Assembly: GCA_017979445.1 (NCBI GenBank)
Contig: CM030709.1
Coordinates: 1,984,001 to 2,048,000, forward strand
Source: Akebia trifoliata
Lineage: Eukaryota; Streptophyta; Magnoliopsida; Ranunculales; Lardizabalaceae
DNA: 64,000 nucleotides
Reading direction: 5' to 3'
In this document: positions 25,862 through 37,400 of the stretch, piece by piece
How positions within the stretch are numbered: the first letter of the stretch is position 1
Layout: the number at the start of each line of letters is the position of its first letter
Made by a program: the position numbers and the translations under genes
The notes under the pieces: generated by a model
The model's database searches: none
The model's input: only the letters and a program-made list of their open reading frames with translations
Told to the model about the DNA's origin: nothing

Positions 25862-26874
25862 CAAAAACTGATGGTTGCTTTACACGTGGGATGATCTCCT
25901 TATTCTTTGGTGGCCATCAATGCATTCTCAGGTAATTTGATCTCAATAATGGACACGTGTATGCATATTGTTGATAGAAATGCTCGACTGCATGGAGTTT
26001 TTGTCCTGCTTTGCACCACACTATCGTGCTTATTTTCAATTTGCAAATTTTTGTTTGCAGATGCTACTGGCTTTTTGTTTGCGTCGTAAAAGTTTTGCGG
26101 CAACTTGGATCTGAGCATCTTACAGCATCAGCACCGTTGAACTTTGGTTACGTCAGGTGGTGGGACCCACTGCACAGGCTGAGGCGAAATTCTTTAAAAA
26201 CTACTGTCCAAAGATCCAGACCGTTGATGTCCCTCGTGATTCGACTAGTGTGAAATCTCGAGGACAATGCAGTGGAATGGACCTTGGGATGGACACCGAA
26301 GGCAGCAATGCCCTTTATATGTACAAATCATCATTCATTATAGAGGCCCTTAAAGGGCAAAAATATTGGATTTCGAAGATGTCCATCAAAATTTTTATTT
26401 TTATTTTTTTTATGTAATGGAGAATTAATATTAATGGAAAGGAACTTGTTTGGGCAGACTATTTAATCTTAAGCTACTCATTTTACATCTCAATTGAATG
26501 CTTGAAAGACTTTAGACTATAAAAGTAGATAATTAAGAAGAAGTTTTAAAAAAAAGTAAATTAATGCAAATTAACAAGTCATGCAAGAGGACTAACATGA
26601 TTTTTATGTGAAAAATCCTCAATATGAAGGGAAAAATCACACGATCTAATTTAATCAAGAAACTTACACTATGTGAATTATGGATTATAAATTAGAATAT
26701 AGTAACACTATGAAATAACAACTCTTGGATTACAAATTATTTTCACAAAATAAGTAGATTTAAATTAACAATAAAACAAAGTTATCTTTGTTATGGTCTA
26801 TGGAACTTGATGTTACTAGTCAGGAAGGAGTATTATTCATCATTTAGCATAGTGAAGACGTCGATCAAACTTGA

Positions 26875-27100
26875 CATTGAATTTACTAGGGAGTTGGATG
26901 GCTCCCTGCCTAAAAGGTGATAGTTTCGAGGCGAAATCCCCAAAATAAAATTCTCCAAATGTACATTGATAGTATGTAAAACCCTAAGTAGATTTTTTTT
27001 AGGACTATATTTTTTATGTTCAATGAAAGAATAATCCGTAATTACGAATTTTCTATTCATAGTGATATCATTGTGATTAACCTTATGATTCTATATAAGC
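26875..27100. mobile_element. LTR-like fragment
   Basis: It shares a diverged order of words with 52100-52270: a GGCGAAATCCCC / GGCAAAGCCCCC segment, AAATTCTCC / AAATTTCCC, GTAAAACCCTAAGTAG / GTAAAACCCTAGTTAG, and AATTACGAATTTTCTATTCA / AATTGCGAGTTTTCTCTTCA. This is probably the end part of a solo LTR. The element's internal region is not visible. Confidence 0.4.
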
Positions 27101-27235
27101 AAGATATGATTTTTCAAAAAATAAGAAATGATAGAATTTTAGGTTAATCATTTGAAGATTTTCTAGAAATGGTTTCAAACAAAGGATTGAATATATTAGA
27201 AAAAATGAGTCATGATAAACTAACTAAAAATAAAC

Positions 27236-27345
27236 ATACTCAAGTGGCGAGACATGTGTATAGAACCATAGATTTTTTTCCTTGAGATACACAAGGAAAA
27301 TCTATGGTTCTATTCACATTATGCATCACTTGAATATATTTGAGT
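27236..27345. mobile_element. Foldback MITE (family A, copy 2)
   Basis: The core AGAACCATAGATTTTTTTCC ... GGAAAATCTATGGTTCTAT is an inverted repeat around GAGATACACA. Outer arms (ACTCAAGTGGCGAGACATGT / ATGCATCACTTGAATATATT) pair more weakly. The same ACCATAGATTTTT core and GGATACACA-type loop occur at 1.6, 50.0 and 50.45 kb. Confidence 0.7.
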
Positions 27346-27359
27346 TTTTTTTTTTTAAG

Positions 27360-27605
27360 TCACCTTATTGTTATTCTAAAAAAAATATCATAGAGATGAC
27401 CTCGAAGATAATGGATTTTGGGGGGAAAATCAAGGTTTTTTTGTTGTTGTTGTTACTTGAGGTTGAATAAGAGGGCATTTAGGTCATTTAGCATGAATTT
27501 ATAATAAAGGATGAAGGTCAAGGGGCATATCATTAGTTTGAAAACACAAGGGTATCTCAAATATTAACCAAAACGTGGAGGAGTAAATTTAAATTACCCA
27601 AAAGT
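27360..27605. mobile_element. Truncated TIR element (family B) upstream of the carrier
   Basis: The right half matches relatives at 34.0-34.19 and 50.2-50.36 kb: TCAAGGGGCATATCATTAGT, TTGAAAACACAAGGGTATCT, AATATTAACCAAAACGTGG. The left end is missing, apparently replaced by the adjacent foldback MITE. Confidence 0.5.
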
Positions 27606-27696
27606 TTTTCTCTTGCAGTCTCGCGCGCTACTCTCTTTGCAACTACTCGTTGCCTTATCTGCTTCTCTAGTTTGAACTTTGAAATCTGACGAGAAG

Positions 27697-30600
27697 ATGG
27701 GAGAGAAGGAGAGCATGTTAGTCTGGAGAAAGATTCCAGGCCTAGAGAGGTTTGAGAAGAGTTCCATTAAAGCAACAGAGGAAGAACATTGGAGGGGAAA
27801 GCGGTTTAATGGTGGATTTGCTTGTGTTTCAATGGTGGAGAAGAGAGAGAGAAATGAGTTTACGCCAACGTCTCAGCAGCTTTTGAAGCATCCCTTAGCG
27901 TTGCTGGCATTCGTGCCTAAAGAAGCAGCGCTCTTCGCTGCTGGGGCGATGGCGGGCGCTGCGGCTAAGACCTTTACTGCCCCTCTCGACCGAGTTAAGC
28001 TGCTCATGCAGGTACCCAAACTAAAAAAATTCTGTAATTTTTCTTGATTTTTACGATTCAAACCATCATTTTATGTTGATAAGAGTAATGGGTTTGTTTA
28101 ATATTTTGAAGTAATGCTGGGTTTGGTTGAATTTGTTATTTATTGAACTATCTTCAATTGCATTTCTTTTATATATTTAGATTTAATTTGTTTTGTAATT
28201 CTAAACAATATTTGAGTCAACCCATCTCTTCATTTTCTTGTTAATGGATATGGGTTTACTTCTGATTTTGAGATAATGTTGGTTCTTAAGTAGTGGATTT
28301 TCTTGAAGTATTTTTATCTTATATGTTTGAATTCTCTTGTTTACTTTGTACTAAAATAATAAACCATGGTTTGAGTCAATCCATGCCTCTGATTATGAGA
28401 TAATGCTGGTTTACGAGAAAGTTTTCTGAAGTATTTTATTCAGTCTCATTTTCATTTATATTTGAATTCCCTGATTTTCTTGTTTCCTGAAATCGTAAAA
28501 CTTTTGTTCGTCTCAACCCATTTCTTCTTTTGCTTGTTTATGGAAATGGTTTTCCTCCTGATTTTGGAATAATGCTGTTTTTCTTAACTGGAGTATAATT
28601 GAGTTAGTTGATTTCTTGATCTATTTTCAATTGAACGTATTTTGTATCTTTGACTTCTCAAATTCTCTCAGCACATCAACTGTAATTGATGCTTGAGCAG
28701 GGGTGGATTTACAGTGGGGGCACTTGCCCCCACAAGAAATTTTAAAATATATAATGATTTATGTGCTACTGTGAATGATAACAGAAGCAGAAATGGGGAT
28801 TGCTTGAAATTTGTGTCTTCTTGAATTATCTTCATCTGCCTGCATCTCTTTCTCACTCGCATCTGTATCTAACAATTTCTATGTGCGATGAATGCAAATC
28901 GGGGAAAAAGAATAATGCAATCCTTCTTCAATAAGTGCTAAGTGGGTGTTGTTTGAGAAAAAGAGAAAGATAACAGGGTAAAAGGAAAGAAATGGAAATC
29001 AATGCTTAATGGGATACCTAAAGCAGCTACATCCCAACAATATTTATGTTATTAAGGGTATTGTAGGATTATAGAATTGAAACAAACATGCTTAATGGTG
29101 TTGGTTTTAAAAAATAAAATAAAGTACTTGCTCCCCCCCCCCCCCCCCCCCCCCAATTTTTTTAAGAGAGGTTGTAACATAAGAAAGGTATGTATGGGTT
29201 GGAATGTGGAAATGCCTCTCAGTGCTCACCATTGATTTTATCTGTTCGCAGACTCACAGCTTGCGTGTTGGGCAAGGAAGTGCGAGTAAGGGAATTGGAT
29301 TCCTTGAGGTTTGCTTTTGTTTTCCATACTCAATTCTCTTTATGAACTATGGTTTCACATTTTTTTTTTATCCTAGGCATCTTACAGTTTCAAGGATTGC
29401 ATTGTATTTGTCAAATTTTAAATTAGGGAAAAAACCTCTTAAAAATTAATATGCTACTCTCACTCTGAATCTAAGTCTCACTCTTTCTTCTTCAACTCCC
29501 CTTGCTGCTATGGTCAAATGCTGTTACCATGATTCACGGAGACTTTAATCAATCAAGTATGCTTATAATTTTTCAAATCATTATTGTGTCAAGATTTTAT
29601 GTTTCCATAAAGAAAAATGGAGATAAAATTCCATATTCAATAAATATATAAAATATTTTAAGGTATTTAATTTTATTTTGTTTGTGTTTTCAAATCCAGT
29701 TTAGGGATTATGATTATTGGTCATCAGTGTAGATGGCCTTATGTCAGAGACTTTGTTTATAGTAGGGATGATTGGAGTCTTCTTTCTTAACTTCTCTTAA
29801 TTTACGGCACTACTACAAGAATATATTATGCATTCTCTATTGCTTCATCATACTTGCATAAACATCTCAGGATCACTTGGAGTCCGATTTATGAAACCTT
29901 ATAATTGTGTCCATCCAACTTACATTGGCCCGAAGCATTCTGTACGATAATAGAGATATTAAGTCAAAATCGTAATTTGCAGGCCATTGCTTTGATTGGA
30001 AAAGAAGAGGGACTTAAAGGGTATTGGAAAGGCAACCTTCTTCAGGTACTTTACACTCAACTTCCCAAACTAGAGGAATAAACTTCTTTTAGACTTTGAT
30101 ATTTTTTATGAATTATTTCAGGTGATACGCATTGTACCATATAGTGCTGTCCAGCTTTTTGCTTATGAAACTTACAAGGTAATGGAATAAACCATCCTTA
30201 AATGAAGCTTAATAAAGCATTTATTGATTTATTATTAGTTCTATTTGAGACATCTGATCTATCGTCTGCATTTGGGGTTATAGAAACTTTTCAAAGGTGA
30301 GGGTGGGGAACTTTCTGTTATTGGAAGACTTGCAGCGGGGGCTTGTGCTGGTATGACTTCCACTCTTGTAAGTAAAAAGAACAGGTTTTACTAAACTACA
30401 ACAACAAAGATGTTTTCAGCATGCTTTTTATGTCCCCAAGCACATTTGGTGCCTAAAAGGGAAATGCACTGCTGTTGGGAATATGAAGTGTCCTAAATGC
30501 TCCCGTAATGCATTTGCATCTGACTATAAAAAAACATGCCTGAAAATATCTCATTCCAACTGTAACTCATTCCCCCTACATGTGTGCCATGTGTCGCGAT

Positions 30601-32983
30601 ATTTTGTTTTTAATCTGTAAATTGTGGTTGTTTTTTCCTATTATTTTCTTGTTTTGTGTGAATTTTTAGCATTTGCATCTGGCTATAAAAAAACATGCCT
30701 GAAATATCTCATTCCAACTGTAACTCATTCCCCCTACATGTGTGCTATGTGTCCCGATATTTTGTTTTTAATCTGTAAATTGTGGTTGTTTTTTCCTATT
30801 ATTTTCTTTTTTTGCGTGAATTTTTTGCCTCTATATCCCATTCTCTCACAGGTAACGTATCCTTTAGATGTCCTGAGATTAAGATTAGCGGTTGAACCTG
30901 GCTACAAAACTATATCTGAGGTAAGAATCACTTAGATATGTTTGAAACAATATTGACAAAAATAAAATCATAAAAATAATGATTGCAACATAGAAACATG
31001 AAATATCTCCAAGTGAAATAATGAATTTTAATGGGTTGTTTTCAGGTTGCACTTAATATGCTAAGAGTAGAAGGAATTAGCTCCTTTTATAGCGGCCTTG
31101 GACCTTCTCTTATTGGAATAGCACCTTACATTGCAATTAACTTTTGCATTTTTGATTTGTGAGCTTACTCTTATGGTGATTTCCCTTTTTATATTTTATG
31201 GAAAGAGATTTCCAGTATAAAATCAGGAACAAAAATAGTAATCTATTGTATCTTGATGTTAGGGCGAAGAAATCTTTGCCAAAGAGGTATCAAAATAGGG
31301 CGGAATCATCTCTTGCAACAGCTTTGCTCTCAGCAACTCTTGCCACACTAATGTGCTACCCCTTGGACACAGTGAGAAGACAAATGCAAATGAGAGGTAC
31401 ACCTTACAAGACGGTTCTGGATGCCATTCCAGGTAAACTATTCTATTATTTCATATTTATTAATGTACCGAGAGTGGCTGCTCTAATACTACTGATAATC
31501 TACATTGAATAAGGACACAAAGACTCGTGTCTGTGTTAGATATGGATGGGTTTCGGACATGGTGTACTTGTATAAATTTGTACTGGCACATATGCTACTG
31601 TCACATCAGACTCAGGGGAAATCCGTGGTCTGAGTTGTATCAACTGGGCAAGGCAGTCTATTAAATGTGCATATGGACATGTGGTCGCATGCATAGGGGT
31701 GTTATATACAGTTTGATGGGTTTCACATAGTTTTATTTCACCAAAAATCGTCCCAGTCAGATGATTTTAACCATGTGATGTATCACTTGCTTTTATTCTC
31801 TCCTAGTGGTTCCTTGTCGAGACACTAGTTTTTGCCTTACGAGTTTTGTGGAGGTTGACAATGTCTTGTTCCTATAACTTATAAATCATTTTAGCTGCAA
31901 TATAAGAATGTCCCATGTTTGAACCAACTCATACTTGTTCAATTGCTCTGTCAAGCTTTTTCAAGTATCTGTACTAGTTTTTAGAGCTGACCCCAACTTT
32001 GGGATAAGGCTTCGAAGAAGATGATGGTGACGTATAGCTTTTGAATTTTTGATGTAGTCTTTGAACATTCACTCAAGTTTTTCAAGTATCTATACGAGTT
32101 TTTAGAGCCGACTCCAACTTTGGGATAAGGCTTCGTGATGATGCTGTATGAGTTTTTAGATTACCCAATCAAGCTTTCTTGAATTCTACAAACTTGTAAC
32201 TTCCCCTTAATTCTTCATCAAATCCACAAAGCAAGTTTTCAATGGAACTTCGGAATCATCCTCAACACCTAGTTCAGTTTTCTTACACAAAAAAAAAAAA
32301 AAAAAAAAAAAAAAAAAGCCCATTTCCTCAATTGCTTGTGTTGAAGTTGAGTTTCTGGCTTCCTTCTCAGGAATAAATCACCCATTAACATTACCAAGAA
32401 TCACCCATTAACATTACCAAGTGATATGATCTACCTTACATTGATGCAGGTATCATGGCACGTGATGGTTTCTTAGGATTGTACAGGGGTTTTGTGCCCA
32501 ATACACTGAAAAGTCTACCAAACAGCAGGTATATTTCCATTCTTTCTGTTTTAGCTTTTGCTATTGTAATTAATGCACCGAGTATCAAGTTTCTGCATGA
32601 CCGCGTACTTGTGGAAATTTTCATGGAAAGTTATATAAATAGAAAATATCATATAATACATCTTAAGAACACTAATTGTGCATGGCCCAGCCGATGCACT
32701 ACTGGCTGGGAGACTGTTTTGAGGTCTGGGATATAAGTACAAACCTGACCCTACCTTGTTCTAAAGTATCTATAAATTGTTCATTATTACATTCTAACAC
32801 CATCTAAGCTTCCTATCTTGCCATCTTTTTGTGCTTTATTAATTCATGAAGCCATATCCTTTTTGCAGTATTAGGCTTACCACTTTCGACTCTGTTAAAG
32901 GTCTGATCATAGCCAGTCAGAAAGAGCTAGAGAGAATTTTTGAGGAAAACCGGGAGAAACAAGGCCAAAGTGTTGGTTCATGA
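27697..32983 (+). CDS. Plastid envelope/thylakoid nucleotide carrier (EAAC/TAAC, PAPST-type), mitochondrial carrier family, 10 exons
   Basis: Exons: 27697-28011, 29252-29308, 29983-30045, 30122-30178, 30284-30367, 30852-30920, 31046-31158, 31263-31432, 32450-32528, 32869-32983. All are GT-AG and in phase, giving 373 residues. Three mitochondrial-carrier repeats each carry the PX(D/E)XX(K/R) signature: TAPLDRVKLLMQ, TYPLDVLRLRLA and CYPLDTVRRQMQ. About 60 N-terminal residues precede EFTPTSQQLLKHPLALLAF and should act as a plastid transit peptide. Sequence is closest to Arabidopsis At3g51870 (EAAC/PAPST2) and At5g01500 (TAAC/PAPST1), reported to move ATP/ADP and PAPS/PAP across plastid membranes. 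Features such as MQMRGTPYK and SSIRLTTFD favour the At3g51870 type, while gene order matches At5g01500. Another in-frame ATG lies at about 27832. Intron 5 holds a 160-bp tandem duplication. Confidence 0.95.
29133..29154. repeat. Poly-C run in carrier intron 1
   Basis: About 22 consecutive C. Similar C runs occur at about 49038-49051 and 56109-56126. Lengths may be unreliable in an assembly. Confidence 0.8.
30509..30828. repeat. Tandem duplication of ~160 bp in carrier intron 5
   Basis: TTTGCATCTGACTATAAAAA at 30510 and TTTGCATCTGGCTATAAAAA at about 30670 begin two nearly identical units. These run through CATTCCCCCTACATGTGTG and GGTTGTTTTTTCCTATTATT. A few substitutions distinguish the copies. 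The duplication stops just before the exon-6 acceptor. Confidence 0.85.
31957..32150 (+). repeat. Duplicated LINE-like tail in carrier intron 8
   Basis: TTTTTCAAGTATCTGTACTAG ... CCCCAACTTTGGGATAAGGCTTC (about 31960-32015) is repeated at about 32077-32133 with small changes. Both copies contain the GGGATAAGGCTTCG tail motif and a GATGATG-type end. Confidence 0.55.
32289..32317. repeat. Poly-A run in carrier intron 8
   Basis: About 29 A. It may be the tail of a retroposed sequence, but no target-site duplication was confirmed. Confidence 0.6.
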
Positions 32984-33712
32984 ATGACCCAGATTCATTT
33001 TTTTTTTCCGTTTTAGTGATTTGTGTTTTTCGCTAAATTTTATTTTTGCCATTCTAGGATGAGTTCTAGTTCCCAAAGGAAGCCTTGTTGTATGCGTGTG
33101 AGAACAATAGCTTAGCCACCAGCTCTTAGTTTTGGTGTGTAGATTTTCTAAGACTTGGTGCTTGAATTTTGCTTAGATTCTTAAACTGCTTGGGTTATTC
33201 GCAGAGCTTTGTGATGTAATTCATCTATCTATTAAACATATTTTCTGAGCTTTTGTGATTCCACTCTGATCCAACAAATCTAGAAATCGAGATTCAGAGT
33301 AAATATAATATGTTGCCAAGTCTTCGTGTTGTTTCCCATTATTCAAAAACGCGAATCATGTTATTGTTGAAAGGGTAGTATTGAAATGGAATGGGTCATA
33401 TTATTCCAATTTGGGACTTGGACATGATAGGATCCCTATTAGACGTGCCATGTATCTGTTTGCAGGAATCGAATTGTTACGGGTGAGGTATGAGTATGTT
33501 GAAAGTCCCATAACCGAATGATTGGCATTGATTCAATATTATATTACCCTATCACTGGGTCTCTGAAGTCGATTTTGATATTCAACTGTCGTTGGTGGAA
33601 GCCTTTTAAAATCGTAGGCATGTATCATGCTGGTTGGTGGTCAAGTGCTTAACAAAAAGGCATTTGAAGCAAGAAGTCAATTTTTTGTTATAATTTGATC
33701 ACTTTCACCCGA

Positions 33713-34195
33713 TTTATCACGTTTTGGTGAATATTTATTGACCTCAGTTTTCTATTACAGATTAAAATCAAATGACCTAAATGCCCTCATCTCTAACTTC
33801 TGGCCAAAAAATTCTTGATTTTTCGCCCCAAATCCATCAATTTTAAAGTTCTTTAATCTTTATGCTAAATTTCTCTTAATCTAGTTAACATTATCTTTAA
33901 TTCATTGGTTTCAACTTCACCTTAACCTTTTTATAGAGAACCCTTACTATTATTATTATTATTATTTTGCCAAAATTCCATGATTTTCTACCTCCTCAAA
34001 GATCTTATCTTGCCTTGAGGTTTGAAGGTTGAAGGTGACTGATTTTTTTGAGAGGAAAAAATGGGGGATAGGCTTCAATTTGAAGACAAGGCTATTCAAG
34101 TCATTTTTAATCAGTCTATCACATAAGACAGAGTTCAAGGGGTCATGTCATTAGTTTGAAAACACAGGGGTATCTCAAATATTATTAAAAAAACG
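33713..34195. mobile_element. TIR element (family B) between carrier and RUS5
   Basis: The left end (GATTTATCACGTTTTGGTGA) is the inverse of the end type seen in relatives (ACCAAAACGTGG). The right end carries AACACAGGGGTATCTCAAAT. No coding frame is present. It is similar in layout to the element at 49.73-50.36 kb. Confidence 0.5.
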
Positions 34196-34378
34196 CCATA
34201 TCTCTCTCTTTTTTTCGCGGGGAACTGATTTCAGACTATTTAAAGCGCCGTACACGTGGTGCTCTTTTAAGTCTTTTAAGATACAGAGATAGAGATAAAT
34301 AACGTTGTACCTTCCTCCATTAACGACGAAATCGGTCGAAGAAGCTCTGCAACTGGCAACAATTATCTGAGCTCTTAA

Positions 34379-34408
34379 ACCTAAAACCCTAAACCCTAAC
34401 CCTAAATT
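34379..34408 (+). promoter_or_regulatory. Telo-box cluster in the RUS5 leader
   Basis: CCTAAAACCCTAAACCCTAA continues into CCCTAAATTC, so AAACCCTA-type units repeat just before the ATG at 34416. Telo-boxes are known plant promoter and leader elements, common in genes for growing tissue. Binding here is inferred, and a small interstitial telomeric insertion is possible. Confidence 0.6.
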
Positions 34409-34415
34409 CTCACTA

Positions 34416-37400
34416 ATGCCTTTCCCTTTGCAACTCTCTTTCCCTACATTTTCTTTCAAACACTCAAGAGAGAGGGGTTTCAATCTTCAAATTCTCTGCT
34501 CTTCTCCTCAATTCAATACTCAAGCAGAAAGAGACGATGATGATGAGAAGAGGCATTTATGCTCTTATTTCGAATTATTCGGCTGGAATTTTTTTATTAT
34601 TATTTATAATTCTGTTGTACATGTTGTTGTTGCAGATTTCAGGGACAATCTCATGTGGTTTTGGTGGAGAGATATGGCAATGGTACTGCAAAAAGGTCCG
34701 TCCTTGATTTACCCTCTCTTTCAAAATGAGTCTAATTGGGCTTCTTTTTTGAAAATATTCTAGAATCAAAATTGAATTATTTTCCTTGAATTCTTGTGCA
34801 ACTAGGTATGTGTTAGATGGAGACTCACATGTGCAAACTTTTCTGGAGGAACATGGGTCAGCGACGAATGGGTCGCAAGAATTCAATTCCTACGATGACA
34901 CCGAATTACATTGGCTCCCTGAAATTTTGAAGGATTTTATATTACCTTCTGGATTTCCAGGTGACAATTTTCTATTGGATGCATAATTGGTAATACGTGT
35001 AGTTTAGAAAATAAAGCCTTTGAAGTTCCAAATTGGTGATGCAAATTCAATGTGAAGTTCCATCCCCCTTGTAATTGATGGGGAACGAAACATGTAGTTT
35101 TAAAATTACATATAAAGGTGCCAACTTGGTAAGTTGATTAGGTTGATGGGTGTTGATACCACGACCTGGGTTCAATACCTGCCTTTGCCCACTAATTACT
35201 ATCCTCTAACTCCCTTGCCTATGAAAAATAAAGATACTTGGATTCAATATGAATCTTACATTGTTGTAAAGTTATTATTTATTAATAAACAAGCATGCTT
35301 GGGTAGTTAAATTATTTAATTTTTCGGTTCTTTTTTTGGGTGTTTTTCCTTCCTTGCTATTGACATTTGTCTTCATTTTCCTACTTGATATATGACTCAG
35401 GATCAGTTTCAGATGATTACTTGGAATACATGCTATTTCAGTTCCCTACAAACGTTACTGGATGGATTTGCCACACATTGGTCACATCAAGCCTCTTAAA
35501 GGTATCTCCATCTCAATCCAAGCCAAGATTTCTTTCATTTGGTTATTTATGGATTAAGGAACCAACTGCCTTTCTTGTGTATGGTCCCTTTGTAAAGGAG
35601 CTAATACTGTTGGAGAACTCGAGTCTCATCATATAGAAGAAATCCTTTTTCACTTGAAATTTGTTCTACACAATGTTCACCATTAGTGGTCGCTAAAATT
35701 CCCTACATATTTATATACTTGACATTCTCAACAGGAGAATATTGCTTTTGTTACCAAATTTTGGACAGTAAGTTAAAGAGATGTCAACCTTTGTATTATT
35801 GGAATATCGGTTGAACTATTTAATAATCCACCTTGTTAACATTAGATCAGTTTGAACAATAGTTTCTTACTAATTCTGTTACGTGATAAGTTTGTCAGGC
35901 TGTGGGTATAGGGTCTTTTTCCGGAAGTAGTGCTGCTGCCTCTGCTGCTGCCATCAGGTAATTTTCTTATTGGGATGATTCTATGATTTGTCATTCATTT
36001 GTAGAAATCTCTTTTTCTGTGAATGATTGAAGCATGTATAAATTAATGTGAGATTTAATTTATGTTGTTTGTGGATAAGAAGTCATCATCACAGATAGTT
36101 TCCCCTTTTAAATGATAAAATATTGTTTATTTTGAGTTTTCTGCAGATGGGTGTCAAAGGATGGCCTAGGTGCTATTGGACGCCTATTCATTGGTCTGGC
36201 AATCATCAACGAAAGCTAAAAGAAACAAACATTATGCGGTGAATGTATTTCAGCTGAGAACCATTACTATTTTTCCAGGTGGCCGGTTCGGAAATCTTTT
36301 TGATGATGACCCCAAACAATGGCGCATGTATGCAGACTTCATTGGCAGTGCTGGAAGGTTAGTGTTACAACTCATTTTCTTTGGAATGAGTGAACTTAAA
36401 TTGATTTTGGAAGTAAGACAAACCATGTAGTGATGAATCTATCATGCAGTATCTTCGATCTCACTACACCATTGTATCCAGCATATTTTCTCCCACTAGC
36501 ATCTCTTGGAAATCTTGCTAAGGTAATACAAAGATACTTTTTTTATTTCCTAAAAAGCACTTCCTGTCACTAACGACTCGATTCCTTCCAAAATTTTCCA
36601 TAGTTGACTCTTTAAGCTTTTGAGTTCTCAATTTGCCTCTGAAAATTTGTATATTTCCTCCCTGTCTTGTCCCCAAGTTTCTGTTGGGTTTTTATGTGGC
36701 TTGAATTACGTGTCCAAAGGAAAATGGGAAAAGGGTGGATCAATTTACATAGTGGAAGTTCTTGGTCATCAGAACCTGTGGCGTTGAATGGCATAAATTC
36801 TTGTATCCTTGTGTGATTTGCTTATTTTTTTCAATTTCTCTTTATATTTTTTGTTATTATTGTTTGCAGATTCTCAAAATTCTCTGATTATTATATTGTG
36901 TTAAGCACTTGGTTCCAATAACTGGTAGCATAGAGTAGGTGAGCCGAGTCTTAGTTTTAAAAGTTGCTTCTATTGATGACTTTTAAGACTACTCTCTCAA
37001 GATTGCCCATTCATTCTTTCTTCATGAGAATAAACTTAGCAAAACAGGAAAAATGCTTTCATGAGAATAACAATATTTCTTTAATAATGGATTCATCCAC
37101 ATTTCGCATGTACAATCTACTCCTTAAATCAATATATTACAAAATGGTTGTTAATGTATTAAATATTTGAAGAGTATCATAATTTGACATTTTTTTATGT
37201 TTAAACAGGCTGTAGCAAGAGGACTTAAAGACCCTTCATCTCGTGTTATCCAAAATCATTTTTCCATATCAGGAAATCTAGGAGAGGTTGCTGCAAAGGT
37301 AAGCTACCAAACTTGTTTGTGCTGCATTTTTTCTCAAGATATTATTATTCAATATGGAATCTTAGAGTGTGTATGCTTGCTGAGAAAACTTGTTTACACT

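Larger units (their letters stand above)
25862..27696. other. Intergenic region upstream of the plastid carrier gene
   Basis: No supported gene. The first part may be 3' UTR of the small membrane protein gene. Sequence at 26580-27110 is LTR-like; part of it (about 26920-27100: AATCCCCAAAATAAAATTCTCC-type, GTAAAACCCTAAG, AATTACGAATTTTCTATTCA) resembles the LTR-like block at 52.1-52.4 kb. A foldback MITE follows at 27236-27345, then a truncated family-B element up to about 27605, only about 90 bp before the carrier ATG. Confidence 0.5.
32984..34415. other. Carrier 3' flank, family-B element and RUS5 5' region
   Basis: The first 250 bp is probably the carrier 3' UTR. A family-B TIR element spans about 33713-34195. 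It includes an (ATT)n run near 33943-33965 and family words such as TCAAGGGGTCATGTCATTAG and AACACAGGGGTATCTCAAAT. The last 200 bp before the RUS5 ATG holds the promoter and 5' UTR with telo-box repeats. Confidence 0.5.

Noticed and set aside
26011..26417. Overlapping short open frames downstream of the small membrane protein gene
   Set aside because: They show no homology and no splice-phase support, and are probably 3' UTR or intergenic sequence.
34553..34635. Frameshift making RUS5 a pseudogene
   Set aside because: A GC-AG intron restores the frame exactly and the other 13 introns are intact, so a functional gene is the simpler reading.
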